From Candidatus Poseidoniaceae archaeon (GTDB lineage: Archaea > Thermoplasmatota > Poseidoniia > Poseidoniales > Poseidoniaceae): a stretch of 7,652 bases of DNA. Location: the NCBI GenBank assembly GCA_022451765.1, contig JAKUNY010000068.1, positions 1 to 7,652 of the forward strand, written 5' to 3'. Positions 1-5,880 of the stretch are shown in pieces. Below the pieces are notes generated by a model. That model saw only the letters and a program-made list of their open reading frames with translations, was not told the DNA's origin and searched no databases. The position numbers and the translations under genes are program-made. Position 1 is the stretch's first letter, and the number at the start of each line of letters is the position of its first letter.

Positions 1-144
1 GAAGACAAAGATGGAGATGGTTGGGCTGATGCCTCAGAATCCAATGGAATGGATCTTATCAAGGGAGAGTACCTTGACATCGATCGCGACGGTGTTGGGG
101 CAAATTCAGATTACAACGATGATGATTCACGCGTCCAAACCTAG
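1..144 (+). CDS. Calcium-binding-repeat part of a surface protein, 5' partial, ended by TAG
   Basis: Frame 1 is open from the first base and reads a very acidic segment with two DxDxDG-type loops: DKDGDG near the start, and DIDRDGVGANSD about 25 residues later. Such loops are typical of thrombospondin type 3-like or dockerin-like calcium-binding repeats of secreted archaeal proteins. The frame meets TAG at 142-144 and then continues in the same frame with plausible protein (two cysteines, then a serine/threonine-rich linker and a membrane segment) to 825. I therefore think this is the middle of one protein that continues in the next entry, not a separate gene. The true N-terminus, presumably with a signal peptide, lies outside the window. 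Function is unknown beyond probable extracellular calcium binding. The stop could be a point mutation, a sequencing error or a recoded codon; the sequence alone cannot decide. Confidence 0.6.
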   Translation, partial: EDKDGDGWADASESNGMDLIKGEYLDIDRDGVGANSDYNDDDSRVQT

Positions 145-213
145 CTATATCATTGCAATCTTGACTTTACCGACGTTCGTGATGTTTGTCAGGGATGGCG
201 TACACCTGCCTAC

Positions 214-825
214 GTGCAATACGTTGCTGACCAGATTGCTGGAAATGAAACGCCTATGAGTTTCAGCAGCTGGAACACCACCGATACCACCGAATCGACT
301 TCAAGCGGGGAATGGTATGAAAGCGAGGCTATGACCGATGCATTGGTTTACGGTGGCATCATCTTTGGCAGCTTGACCGCTGTCATCATCATCGTTGGCA
401 TGATTATGTCGCGACGTAAAACGGCTGCAACTTCTAAGCAATACGGAGGAGCAGCACCCACTTCTGCAGCAATGAGCGAAGCTCTCGAAGGTACTGCAGG
501 CTCTTCAGCGACGGGTGGAATTGACTCAGACTCGCTTTGGGGAGACGATGTTCAACCCTTGGACATGCAGGAGAAAGAAGACACTGGGCTCGAGCTTGAA
601 TCTGAGGTAGAACCTGCAACCTCAGAGGCTATGTTCACCGGGGATGAGTCCATTGAATCGATTGCATCGTTGGGTGAAGAATCTGAACCTGTGCAAGAAG
701 AACCTGCTCAAGAAGCGCCAGCTGAGGCTCCACCTTTGCCGGCTTCGGGATTACCTGAAGGCTGGACCATGGAGCAATGGAAATGGTACGGTCACGAATA
801 TCTTGCAAAGTACGGCAAGGAGTGA
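214..825 (+). CDS. Single-pass membrane protein with acidic tail and aromatic C-terminal module (downstream part of interrupted gene)
   Basis: This is the same frame as the preceding calcium-binding segment, downstream of the TAG at 142-144. The first start-like codon is GTG at 214; ATG occurs at 256 and 331, and none has a convincing ribosome-binding site, which supports this being the continuation of an upstream frame. Numbering from the GTG, residues 15-40 are a Ser/Thr-rich linker and 43-65 one transmembrane helix (ALVYGG to IIIVGMIM). SRRK follows, so the calcium-binding side should be outside and the tail in the cytoplasm. Residues about 80-172 are low-complexity and rich in Glu, Ser, Ala and Pro. 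The last 25 residues form a compact aromatic module, LPEGWTMEQWKWYGHEYL, which I recall from C-termini of other marine group II proteins but cannot verify here. No enzymatic motif is visible; a surface or signalling adaptor role is a guess. The gene ends with TGA directly against the convergent gene. Confidence 0.7.
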   Translation: MQYVADQIAGNETPMSFSSWNTTDTTESTSSGEWYESEAMTDALVYGGIIFGSLTAVIIIVGMIMSRRKTAATSKQYGGAAPTSAAMSEALEGTAGSSATGGIDSDSLWGDDVQPLDMQEKEDTGLELESEVEPATSEAMFTGDESIESIASLGEESEPVQEEPAQEAPAEAPPLPASGLPEGWTMEQWKWYGHEYLAKYGKE

Positions 826-1080
826 TTATCGCCAAACGATGGGAAGACTAGAGCGTAATTCTCCTAGCTCAGTTCCAGTATAGATGGGTTTGCCATCTTC
901 TTTGAGTATGTTCATAATGAGCCACAGGACAGCGTTCCATGACTTGTTTTCAGCGAACAACTCAACTTCACCAGCAGTTGCAGCGATGAGCAATTTTGCT
1001 TCATCGGTTGCATCATCAAACATACCTCGGATGAGTTGCTCAGTTGTCAACAAATAGCCAGATGGACGCCATTCCATCAT
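826..1080 (-). CDS. Small protein of 84 residues, possibly a degenerate PIN-like domain
   Basis: The ATG at 1080 is chosen because GAGGTG (1092-1087) lies 6 nt upstream; a GTG at 1089 would overlap that site. The gene begins 10 nt after the stop of the RHH gene and its Shine-Dalgarno overlaps that stop, so the two are probably translationally coupled. The N-terminus, GYLLTTEQLIRGMFDDA, followed by a helix and EVELF, resembles the opening of VapC-type PIN nucleases (YLLDTNVLIRGLF, a helix, then a GEVEL strand). However, the catalytic Asp is replaced by Thr12 and the protein ends where a PIN domain would only be about half complete. No later catalytic acids can be assigned. It may be an inactive remnant of a VapBC toxin or an unrelated small partner of the RHH protein or ParA. 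The family call is weak; that it is a coding gene is fairly secure. It ends with TAA, adjacent to the TGA of the convergent gene. Confidence 0.6.
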   Translation of the reverse strand: MMEWRPSGYLLTTEQLIRGMFDDATDEAKLLIAATAGEVELFAENKSWNAVLWLIMNILKEDGKPIYTGTELGELRSSLPIVWR

Positions 1081-1090
1081 GATGTGCACC

Positions 1091-1318
1091 TCAGACCTCG
1101 AATGGAGCCATGTTCAACCGGCTCACCAAGTGATCGACGTTGACATCAGCAACGCGTTGCAAATGTTCACGCAATGTGTCAATCTCTCCTCGCATGCGAG
1201 CCATTTTGTGTGCTCGAATGAGATCTTCAAGCAACTCATTTACGCTCTTATGCCCACTTACTGTGCGCAATGTATTCAATTGTCTTCGAACTTCGTAACT
1301 TACACTTACCGAGGTCAT
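1091..1318 (-). CDS. Ribbon-helix-helix DNA-binding protein next to ParA
   Basis: 75 residues from the ATG at 1318, which has GGAG (1327-1324) 5 nt upstream; an in-frame ATG at 1333 lacks such a site. Residues 2-9 (TSVSVSYE) are the beta strand, 10-20 the first helix and 24-39 (SVNELLEDLIRAHK region) the second helix of a ribbon-helix-helix fold as in CopG, VapB, ParG or omega. Residues 40-70 form a long charged helix that could be a dimer or partner-binding extension. RHH dimers insert the paired strands into the DNA major groove, usually at repeated or palindromic operators. Placement straight after parA suggests a centromere-binding adaptor and autorepressor, as in ParF-ParG, delta-omega or archaeal SegA-SegB. 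Because the next gene looks PIN-like, a VapB-type antitoxin role is the alternative. The fold is well supported; the role is inferred from context. Confidence 0.8.
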   Translation of the reverse strand: MTSVSVSYEVRRQLNTLRTVSGHKSVNELLEDLIRAHKMARMRGEIDTLREHLQRVADVNVDHLVSRLNMAPFEV

Positions 1319-1373
1319 TCCTTCTCCAGTCATTTGTGCATCCCGATGGTCAATGAGTCCCTTCCCTACTTAA

Positions 1374-1396
1374 CCCAACCGCGCGAAGCGGCGGGG
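1374..1396 (-). promoter_or_regulatory. Imperfect hairpin in the parA-RHH intergenic region
   Basis: CCCAACCGC (1374-1382) and GCGGCGGGG (1388-1396) can pair across the loop GCGAA with seven Watson-Crick pairs, one G-U wobble (on the minus-strand RNA) and one mismatch. It lies between the parA stop at 1418 and the RHH start at 1318. No U-tract follows immediately on the minus strand, so a classical terminator is not supported. It could be an RNA processing element, or an operator for the RHH protein. An 8-bp direct repeat TTCGACCC (1410-1417 and 1423-1430, period 13) sits just beside it across the parA stop codon, but a pair of 8-mers this close is expected by chance in a window of this size. 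Confidence 0.3.
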
Positions 1397-1417
1397 CTTG
1401 TGTTGATTTTTCGACCC

Positions 1418-2374
1418 TTACCTTCGACCCGAGAGCAGACGGGGATGCTCTTTGACACCGAATTCACGTCGCATCTCCTGAACTCGGTTGTGGAATTCTT
1501 TTGCCAGAGTCCAGTATTCCAGGGAACCAGCACCCGCACCACTTGCCCGTGGTTCGTTTAGGAGAACGGTTGGCGCTCCGCTCCAAGGTGCTTCTGCAAC
1601 TTTAACCAATCTTCGAATGGTTGTGTTGAACACTTTGTTTGGAATCTTTCTTGCCACTTCTGTACAAACGTGTCGACTAAGTTTTGAACGAGCGTCGACC
1701 ATTGTCATTGCAACACCAAAAATCTTCAAACTTCGGTTGATGCGCTTCTGGATCATTTTGATCGAATTCATCAACATGCTGAACCCTTCCAACGCGTAGT
1801 ATTCTGCCTGCACAGGAACCATGACCCAATTCGCTGCACACATCGCATTGATCGAGAGCAGACCGAGCGATGGAGGTGTATCGATAATGATGTAATCAAA
1901 TTCGTCAATGATTGGTTCAAGCCCCTCCCGCAAACGGGTTTCGCGACCAATTTTGTGAGAGAGTTCGATCTCTGCACCTGAGAGATGGATATCGCTCGGC
2001 AAAAGCCACAAATTTTTGATTTCAAGGTTCTTGGGGGCCTTTTTTCCTTGTCGGAGAATGAAGGCTTTTTGCATTGCATCGCTTAATTCTCGGGGTGAGA
2101 GAAGGTATTCCTCCATCAATGGCAACGGTTCACCAGAATCATTTGCAAGCACATCGTAAGCTGTCTTTCGAATGTTCTTTTTCTCAACACCAAAAGAGGT
2201 TGCACAGTTTCCTTGTGGGTCGAGATCAACAAGCAAAACTTTCGCAGGTGGAACGCCTTGCTTGCGAGAACCTTTAGCCAATGCTGCTGCAAGGTTAACG
2301 GCGGTTGTTGTTTTTGCGCAACCGCCTTTCTGGTTGGCAACGGCGATGACCATTTTGTAAGGATTCATTGCCAT
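1418..2374 (-). CDS. parA: ParA/Soj/SegA-family partition ATPase
   Basis: 318 residues from ATG 2374; ATG 2368 is an equal alternative with GGTGAG 6 nt upstream, and a TTG at 2395 has no support. The deviant Walker A box KGGCAKTTT (16-24) carries the signature lysine K16 plus K21. Walker A' is VDLDPQGN (49-56), and Walker B is YIIIDTPPSLG (161-171) with D165. These are the diagnostic ParA/MinD motifs. DPQGN, the length and the absence of a MinD-type membrane-targeting helix favour ParA/Soj. Such ATPases form ATP-dependent dimers on nucleoid DNA and move a centromere complex after stimulation by a partner. No canonical ParB gene is visible; the partner is probably the RHH protein encoded next. 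The gene starts 70 nt after the moxR stop with no obvious promoter, so co-transcription with moxR is likely. An insertion of about 30 polar residues (80-115) lies between the A' and B motifs. The family is certain; whether the cargo is chromosome or another structure is not. Confidence 0.93.
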   Translation of the reverse strand: MAMNPYKMVIAVANQKGGCAKTTTAVNLAAALAKGSRKQGVPPAKVLLVDLDPQGNCATSFGVEKKNIRKTAYDVLANDSGEPLPLMEEYLLSPRELSDAMQKAFILRQGKKAPKNLEIKNLWLLPSDIHLSGAEIELSHKIGRETRLREGLEPIIDEFDYIIIDTPPSLGLLSINAMCAANWVMVPVQAEYYALEGFSMLMNSIKMIQKRINRSLKIFGVAMTMVDARSKLSRHVCTEVARKIPNKVFNTTIRRLVKVAEAPWSGAPTVLLNEPRASGAGAGSLEYWTLAKEFHNRVQEMRREFGVKEHPRLLSGRR

Positions 2375-2444
2375 CTCACCCCGCCTCGTATACAACCACA
2401 GGGCTTACCTGTTTTGAACTTCGGCATGAATTCAATTTCAAATC

Positions 2445-3446
2445 TCAAGAAATAACGGGTACAGGAACTTCCGAGAGAATCTTCCGAACGATGTGCATTC
2501 CAGTAATTCCTCGTATCTTTGCTTCTGGTTTCATGACGATACGGTGGCTGATGATTTGCAGGGAAATCCCCTTGATGTCGTCGGGAATGACATAGTTTCG
2601 TCCAGCGATTGCGGCTGCAGCACGACCGGTCTTAAACAGGGACTGCGATGCGCGAGGAGATGCACCGTTGACAACACGGTGATCTTCACGAGTTCGCTGA
2701 ACAATCTCAACGATGTACGCAAGAATTGCTGGATCGACGTGTACGGTTTCAAGCGCTTTTTGCATCGCAACGACCTTTTTCGGAGATGTGATTTGTTCAA
2801 CATCGTGTTGGTCCTTTCCACGCAGTTTACGCCGAGCGAGAATTGCTTTCTCTTCAGCCCTGTCAGGATAACCCATGCTCATCTTCATGAGGAAACGATC
2901 CATTTGTGCTTCGGGAAGCGGGTATGTTCCCTCTTGCTCAATTGGGTTTTGAGTCGCCAAAACAACGAACGGAGCAGGGAGTTTGTGTGTGATACCTTCG
3001 ATTGTGACCTGCTTTTCTTCCATTGCTTCAAGCAGTGCAGCCTGGGTCTTTGGAGGTGCTCGGTTTATCTCGTCAGCAAGTAAAATATTGGAAAACAGCG
3101 GACCTGCTCGCAATTTAAATTCTCCAGATTTCTGATCGTACATGTATGTCCCCATAATATCTGAAGGAAGCAAATCAGGAGTAAATTGAACACGCTTGAA
3201 CTTGCAACCAAGGGCGCGGGCGAAGGTGTTGGCGAGCAGGGTCTTCGCAAGACCAGGGAAATCTTCCAACAGCATGTTTCCATTGGAGAGAATGCCGACA
3301 GTAACGCGTCGCAAATTTTCGTTCTTTCCAATAATGACTTTGCTTACCTCGTTCATCAATCCGTTGGAAATGTCTGCAACGGTTCGAATCAGGTCTTGTG
3401 TTCGAGCGTCTCCACCCGCGTTTCCTTGTGAGAATCCAGCATCCAT
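2445..3446 (-). CDS. moxR: MoxR-family AAA+ ATPase
   Basis: 333 residues, the normal MoxR length. ATG at 3446 has AAGGTGA (3459-3453) 6 nt upstream. The P-loop is LLEDFPGLAKTLLA (59-72), with the Asp and Ala substitutions around the loop that occur in this family. Walker B is ILLADEINR (121-129), followed by the MoxR hallmark APPKTQAALLEAM (130-142). Sensor 1 is ATQNP (164-168), the likely arginine finger is in DRFLMK (183-188), and sensor 2 is GASPRAS (261-267). MoxR proteins are hexameric chaperone-like ATPases that usually insert cofactors or remodel partners through a von Willebrand A-domain protein encoded beside them, together with a DUF58 protein. Neither is next door here; parA follows instead, on the same strand. 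The client is therefore unknown. An intergenic hairpin lies upstream at 3479-3508. Confidence 0.93.
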   Translation of the reverse strand: MDAGFSQGNAGGDARTQDLIRTVADISNGLMNEVSKVIIGKNENLRRVTVGILSNGNMLLEDFPGLAKTLLANTFARALGCKFKRVQFTPDLLPSDIMGTYMYDQKSGEFKLRAGPLFSNILLADEINRAPPKTQAALLEAMEEKQVTIEGITHKLPAPFVVLATQNPIEQEGTYPLPEAQMDRFLMKMSMGYPDRAEEKAILARRKLRGKDQHDVEQITSPKKVVAMQKALETVHVDPAILAYIVEIVQRTREDHRVVNGASPRASQSLFKTGRAAAAIAGRNYVIPDDIKGISLQIISHRIVMKPEAKIRGITGMHIVRKILSEVPVPVIS

Positions 3447-3478
3447 GGTCGTTCACCTTCGTAGTAACAAGAGTGAAT

Positions 3479-3508
3479 CGGCATGACATGATACTTGAAT
3501 GTATGCCG
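3479..3508 (-). promoter_or_regulatory. 10-bp bulged inverted repeat between infB and moxR
   Basis: CGGCAT-G-ACAT (3479-3489) pairs with ATGTATGCCG (3499-3508): ten consecutive pairs with one bulged G and a 9-nt loop. It fills the middle of the 81-nt gap between the infB stop (3528) and the moxR start (3446), and its minus-strand copy ends about 33 nt before the moxR ATG. No U-run follows, so it is not a textbook terminator. It may separate the translation operon from the moxR unit as a terminator or processing hairpin, or be a palindromic operator over the moxR promoter. No convincing TATA box was found nearby. Confidence 0.45.
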
Positions 3509-3527
3509 TTCTTACGTCGGACAGGCA

Positions 3528-5348
3528 TCAGCCAACGTGACGTCGTCCCCAGAAGTGGTCATCCTTCCGATGAAGACGAACAATCTCTTCAAGGATTTCT
3601 TTTTCCAACTCAGTTAACTCGACCTTTGCAAGACGTGGGACGTGCGATTCGGGAATATCGACATAGAACATATCCAACTCTTCGATGTGTCTTCCCACGG
3701 TTGGACCCATCACGGCCACAGCGATTTCCTCGCCTTGTTTTGCTTCTTTGAGTTCCTCACTTGCTCGGGAGCGGAGGCTCCTGACCTGACCAACTGGTGA
3801 TCCATCGAGTTTCATCAATCGCTGGCCAAGATGCACTCGGCCGCCGAGAACACGCATACCAACGATTGCTGGACCCTTATTGCGGAAGGTGTGGTTTTCA
3901 AGATAGAGCAGTTTTCCAGGATAGACCAGGTTTTCACGAGCTGCGGAATCCATGGCTTCCTTGGTTTTCTCCTTCCACTCTTCGAATTGTTCGATGATAT
4001 GGTAGATGATGTCACCTCCAATCCATGCCACACCTGCATCGCCCTGGTTGAGGCTTTCCTTGACCTCGTTGTTGGGCTCAATCGAGAAACCGAGAATGAT
4101 TTGATTCAGGCGACTGCTGGCAGATTCTGCGGTCATCAAGTCTCGCTTGTTGACAGGTCCGACCGTGGCACGACGAATTGGAACCTCAATTTTCTTTAAT
4201 TCGAAAGCGAGTGCTTCCAAGCCACCGATTGTATCGGCTTTGATGACAACACCTTCCTCATCAAGTTCGACGGAGACCTGGGTTTCTTTTTTGGCCTCTT
4301 CGAATGACTCTTCGCTCGCAAGGCGAATGGTTGAGCCAGCAAGCGCTTTTTCCAATCCTTGAGCAATAATTTTGACACCAGCAGCCGCATGAATGGTTTC
4401 AACCGATTCCCATCGGTCGCCAGCATCACGCATTTCCGACATACCTTTGGCTTTTTTGAGCCCTTTAATTCGAACATCAAATGGGCCGTCAGCACTGACC
4501 ACCGTAATGTGGTCACCGATACTGAGCGAGCCACGATGCAGGATAACATCGATGGTTTTCCCCATTCCAACCTCATCCTTCATCTCAAGAATGGTTCCTT
4601 CAGCAGGTCCGAGGGTATCAGTGAGCCGATCTTCGAGTAAACGTTCAGCCAATCCAACGGTAACAGTGAGGAGATCTTGGAGACCTTCGCCTTCTTTCGC
4701 CGACATTGGTACAAGCGGGAATGATTTCCTGAAATCCTTGATTTGATCGTAACGCTCAAGATTGATTCCATGTTCTGAAACTTGACCGAGTAGTTTCCAG
4801 TATCGGTCTTGGAACAGGTCGATAACGTCCTTTCGTTGTTCTTGCAAAGATTCAATGAAAGAGCGATCGCGCTCGCATGTCCATCCGTGAATACGGTCAA
4901 TTTTGTTGCCAGCAATAACGAATGGAGTTTTTGTTTGTTTGAGGATATTGATGGATTCAATGGTTTGCGGCTGCAGTCCTTCCATAATGTCAACAACCAA
5001 GATGGCAATGTCAGCAAGTGCTCCTCCACGGTTTCGAAGCGAAGCAAATGAGTGGTGTCCTGGTGTATCGATAAAGAGCAGTCCTGGAGATTTGAAAGGG
5101 CGTCCCCCCATGAGTTTTGCACAGGTTTCATTGAGTACCTGAGCAGGTACTTCAGTCGCTCCAATGTGCTGGGTGATTCCGCCAGCTTCTCGGTCCATAA
5201 CGCTCGCTTGGCGCTCACTTCCAAGCGAACGCACCAAATCGAGGACGCTTGTTTTTCCGTGATCGACGTGACCGAGAACCGAAACAATGGGTTGACGATT
5301 TTCGCCACGAACGACTGGCTCGTCTTCGTTCACATCTGTTTCGTCCAT
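3528..5348 (-). CDS. infB: Archaeal translation initiation factor aIF5B (IF2-like GTPase)
   Basis: 606 residues, normal for archaeal aIF5B, without an intein. The ribosome-dependent GTPase joins ribosomal subunits at the end of initiation and contacts initiator tRNA. G1 is GHVDHGKT (26-33), G2 lies in GGITQHIGAT (56-65), G3 is DTPGHH (94-99), G4 is NKID (148-151) and G5 is SAK (216-218). Domain II follows from about 250 (EGTILEMKDEVGMGKTIDV). The C-terminal beta-barrel domain IV (KGPAIVGMRVLGGRVHLG) ends in a helix closing with DDHFWGRRHVG, the usual archaeal ending. The ATG at 5348 is preceded by GGGAGG (5361-5356) with a 7-nt spacer; this site lies within an inverted repeat. The gene is last in the rpl7ae-rps28e-rpl24e-ndk-infB cluster, 31 nt after ndk. 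The switch-II glutamate-like position after DTPGH is His, where many relatives have Glu. Confidence 0.97.
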   Translation of the reverse strand: MDETDVNEDEPVVRGENRQPIVSVLGHVDHGKTSVLDLVRSLGSERQASVMDREAGGITQHIGATEVPAQVLNETCAKLMGGRPFKSPGLLFIDTPGHHSFASLRNRGGALADIAILVVDIMEGLQPQTIESINILKQTKTPFVIAGNKIDRIHGWTCERDRSFIESLQEQRKDVIDLFQDRYWKLLGQVSEHGINLERYDQIKDFRKSFPLVPMSAKEGEGLQDLLTVTVGLAERLLEDRLTDTLGPAEGTILEMKDEVGMGKTIDVILHRGSLSIGDHITVVSADGPFDVRIKGLKKAKGMSEMRDAGDRWESVETIHAAAGVKIIAQGLEKALAGSTIRLASEESFEEAKKETQVSVELDEEGVVIKADTIGGLEALAFELKKIEVPIRRATVGPVNKRDLMTAESASSRLNQIILGFSIEPNNEVKESLNQGDAGVAWIGGDIIYHIIEQFEEWKEKTKEAMDSAARENLVYPGKLLYLENHTFRNKGPAIVGMRVLGGRVHLGQRLMKLDGSPVGQVRSLRSRASEELKEAKQGEEIAVAVMGPTVGRHIEELDMFYVDIPESHVPRLAKVELTELEKEILEEIVRLHRKDDHFWGRRHVG

Positions 5349-5355
5349 GCGACTG

Positions 5356-5368
5356 CCTCCCAGGGAGG
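5356..5368 (-). promoter_or_regulatory. infB: Inverted repeat containing the infB Shine-Dalgarno
   Basis: CCTCCC-A-GGGAGG is a perfect 6-bp inverted repeat with one central base. On the minus-strand mRNA the downstream arm GGGAGG is the ribosome-binding site of infB, and the upstream arm is an exact anti-Shine-Dalgarno. The RNA could fold into a 5-bp G/C-rich stem with a 3-nt loop that hides the site. This would allow repression of infB unless ribosomes leaving ndk (stop at 5382-5380, about 12 nt upstream) melt it. The sequence is certain; the regulatory reading is inference. Confidence 0.4.
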
Positions 5369-5379
5369 AAAATAGAGAT

Positions 5380-5826
5380 TCACTCGTAGACCCAAGCGCC
5401 CATGGTGTTTTCCCACGTCATGAGACCTTCAGGGAACCAGAGGCCAAGTTCGAATTCTGCTGTTTCTGGTGCATCAGAACCATGAATCATATTGAATCCC
5501 ATATCCATTCCAAAGTCACCACGGATGGTGCCTGGCTCTGCCTCACGACCATTGGTTGAACCAATGAGTTTGCGAGCAACGGATATTGCATCACGACCTT
5601 CCCACGCCATACAGACAACAGGTCCGGAGGTAACGAACTTGATCAAACCGGGGAAAAACGGGCGCTCCTTGTGAACTTCGTAGTGCTTTCGGGCAATTTC
5701 TTCACTCGGCACCATCGATTTGAGACCGACCAACTTGAGACCTTTTCGCTCAAATCGACCGATGATTTCTCCAACAAGTCCTCGTTGTACTCCGTCTGGC
5801 TTGACCATAATGTAGGTTGTTTCCAT
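5380..5826 (-). CDS. ndk: Nucleoside diphosphate kinase
   Basis: 148 residues, the family norm. It transfers the gamma-phosphate of ATP to NDPs through a phosphohistidine, balancing NTP and dNTP pools in the cytoplasm. The start at ATG 5826 is chosen because GGTGA (5836-5832) sits 5 nt upstream; the GTG at 5835 lies inside that site. MVKPDGVQRGLVGEII (7-22) is the nucleotide-binding opening, and RGDFG (102-106) and FNMIHGSDAPETA (111-123) contain the catalytic His115 in the HGSD motif. The segment ETAEFELGLWF then matches the kinase C-terminal region. The gene sits fourth in the ribosomal-protein cluster, 54 nt after rpl24e. That spacer holds a short CTTGA-CTA-TCAAG inverted repeat (5840-5852) just before the ribosome-binding site, which could be chance. 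Confidence 0.97.
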   Translation of the reverse strand: METTYIMVKPDGVQRGLVGEIIGRFERKGLKLVGLKSMVPSEEIARKHYEVHKERPFFPGLIKFVTSGPVVCMAWEGRDAISVARKLIGSTNGREAEPGTIRGDFGMDMGFNMIHGSDAPETAEFELGLWFPEGLMTWENTMGAWVYE

Positions 5827-5880
5827 CTTCTTCACCGTCCTTGACTATCAAGAGGCCCTTTATGAGTTCACCGAATTGAA

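Noticed and set aside
1081..1089. GTG start for the 84-residue gene; similarly GTG at 5835 (ndk), GTG at 6081 (rpl24e) and TTG at 2395 (parA)
   Set aside because: For the first three, the alternative start falls within the GGTG Shine-Dalgarno of a correctly spaced downstream ATG; the TTG at 2395 has no ribosome-binding site of its own.
1079..1561. Plus-strand open frame of 160 codons
   Set aside because: It lies antisense to the RHH gene and the 3' end of parA, has no recognisable domain, and spans a minus-strand intergenic gap; the minus-strand genes have clear folds and ribosome-binding sites.
2493..3083. Plus-strand open frame of 196 codons
   Set aside because: It is fully antisense to the MoxR gene, Cys/Phe/Asn-rich with no domain; it is a shadow of a strongly conserved coding strand.
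4580..5308. Minus-strand open frame of 242 codons in another frame
   Set aside because: It overlaps aIF5B in a shifted frame over its G domain, whose motifs are all intact in the main frame.
3528..5348. Intein in aIF5B
   Set aside because: Inteins occur in some archaeal infB genes, but here the G motifs are contiguous and the length is the normal 606 residues.
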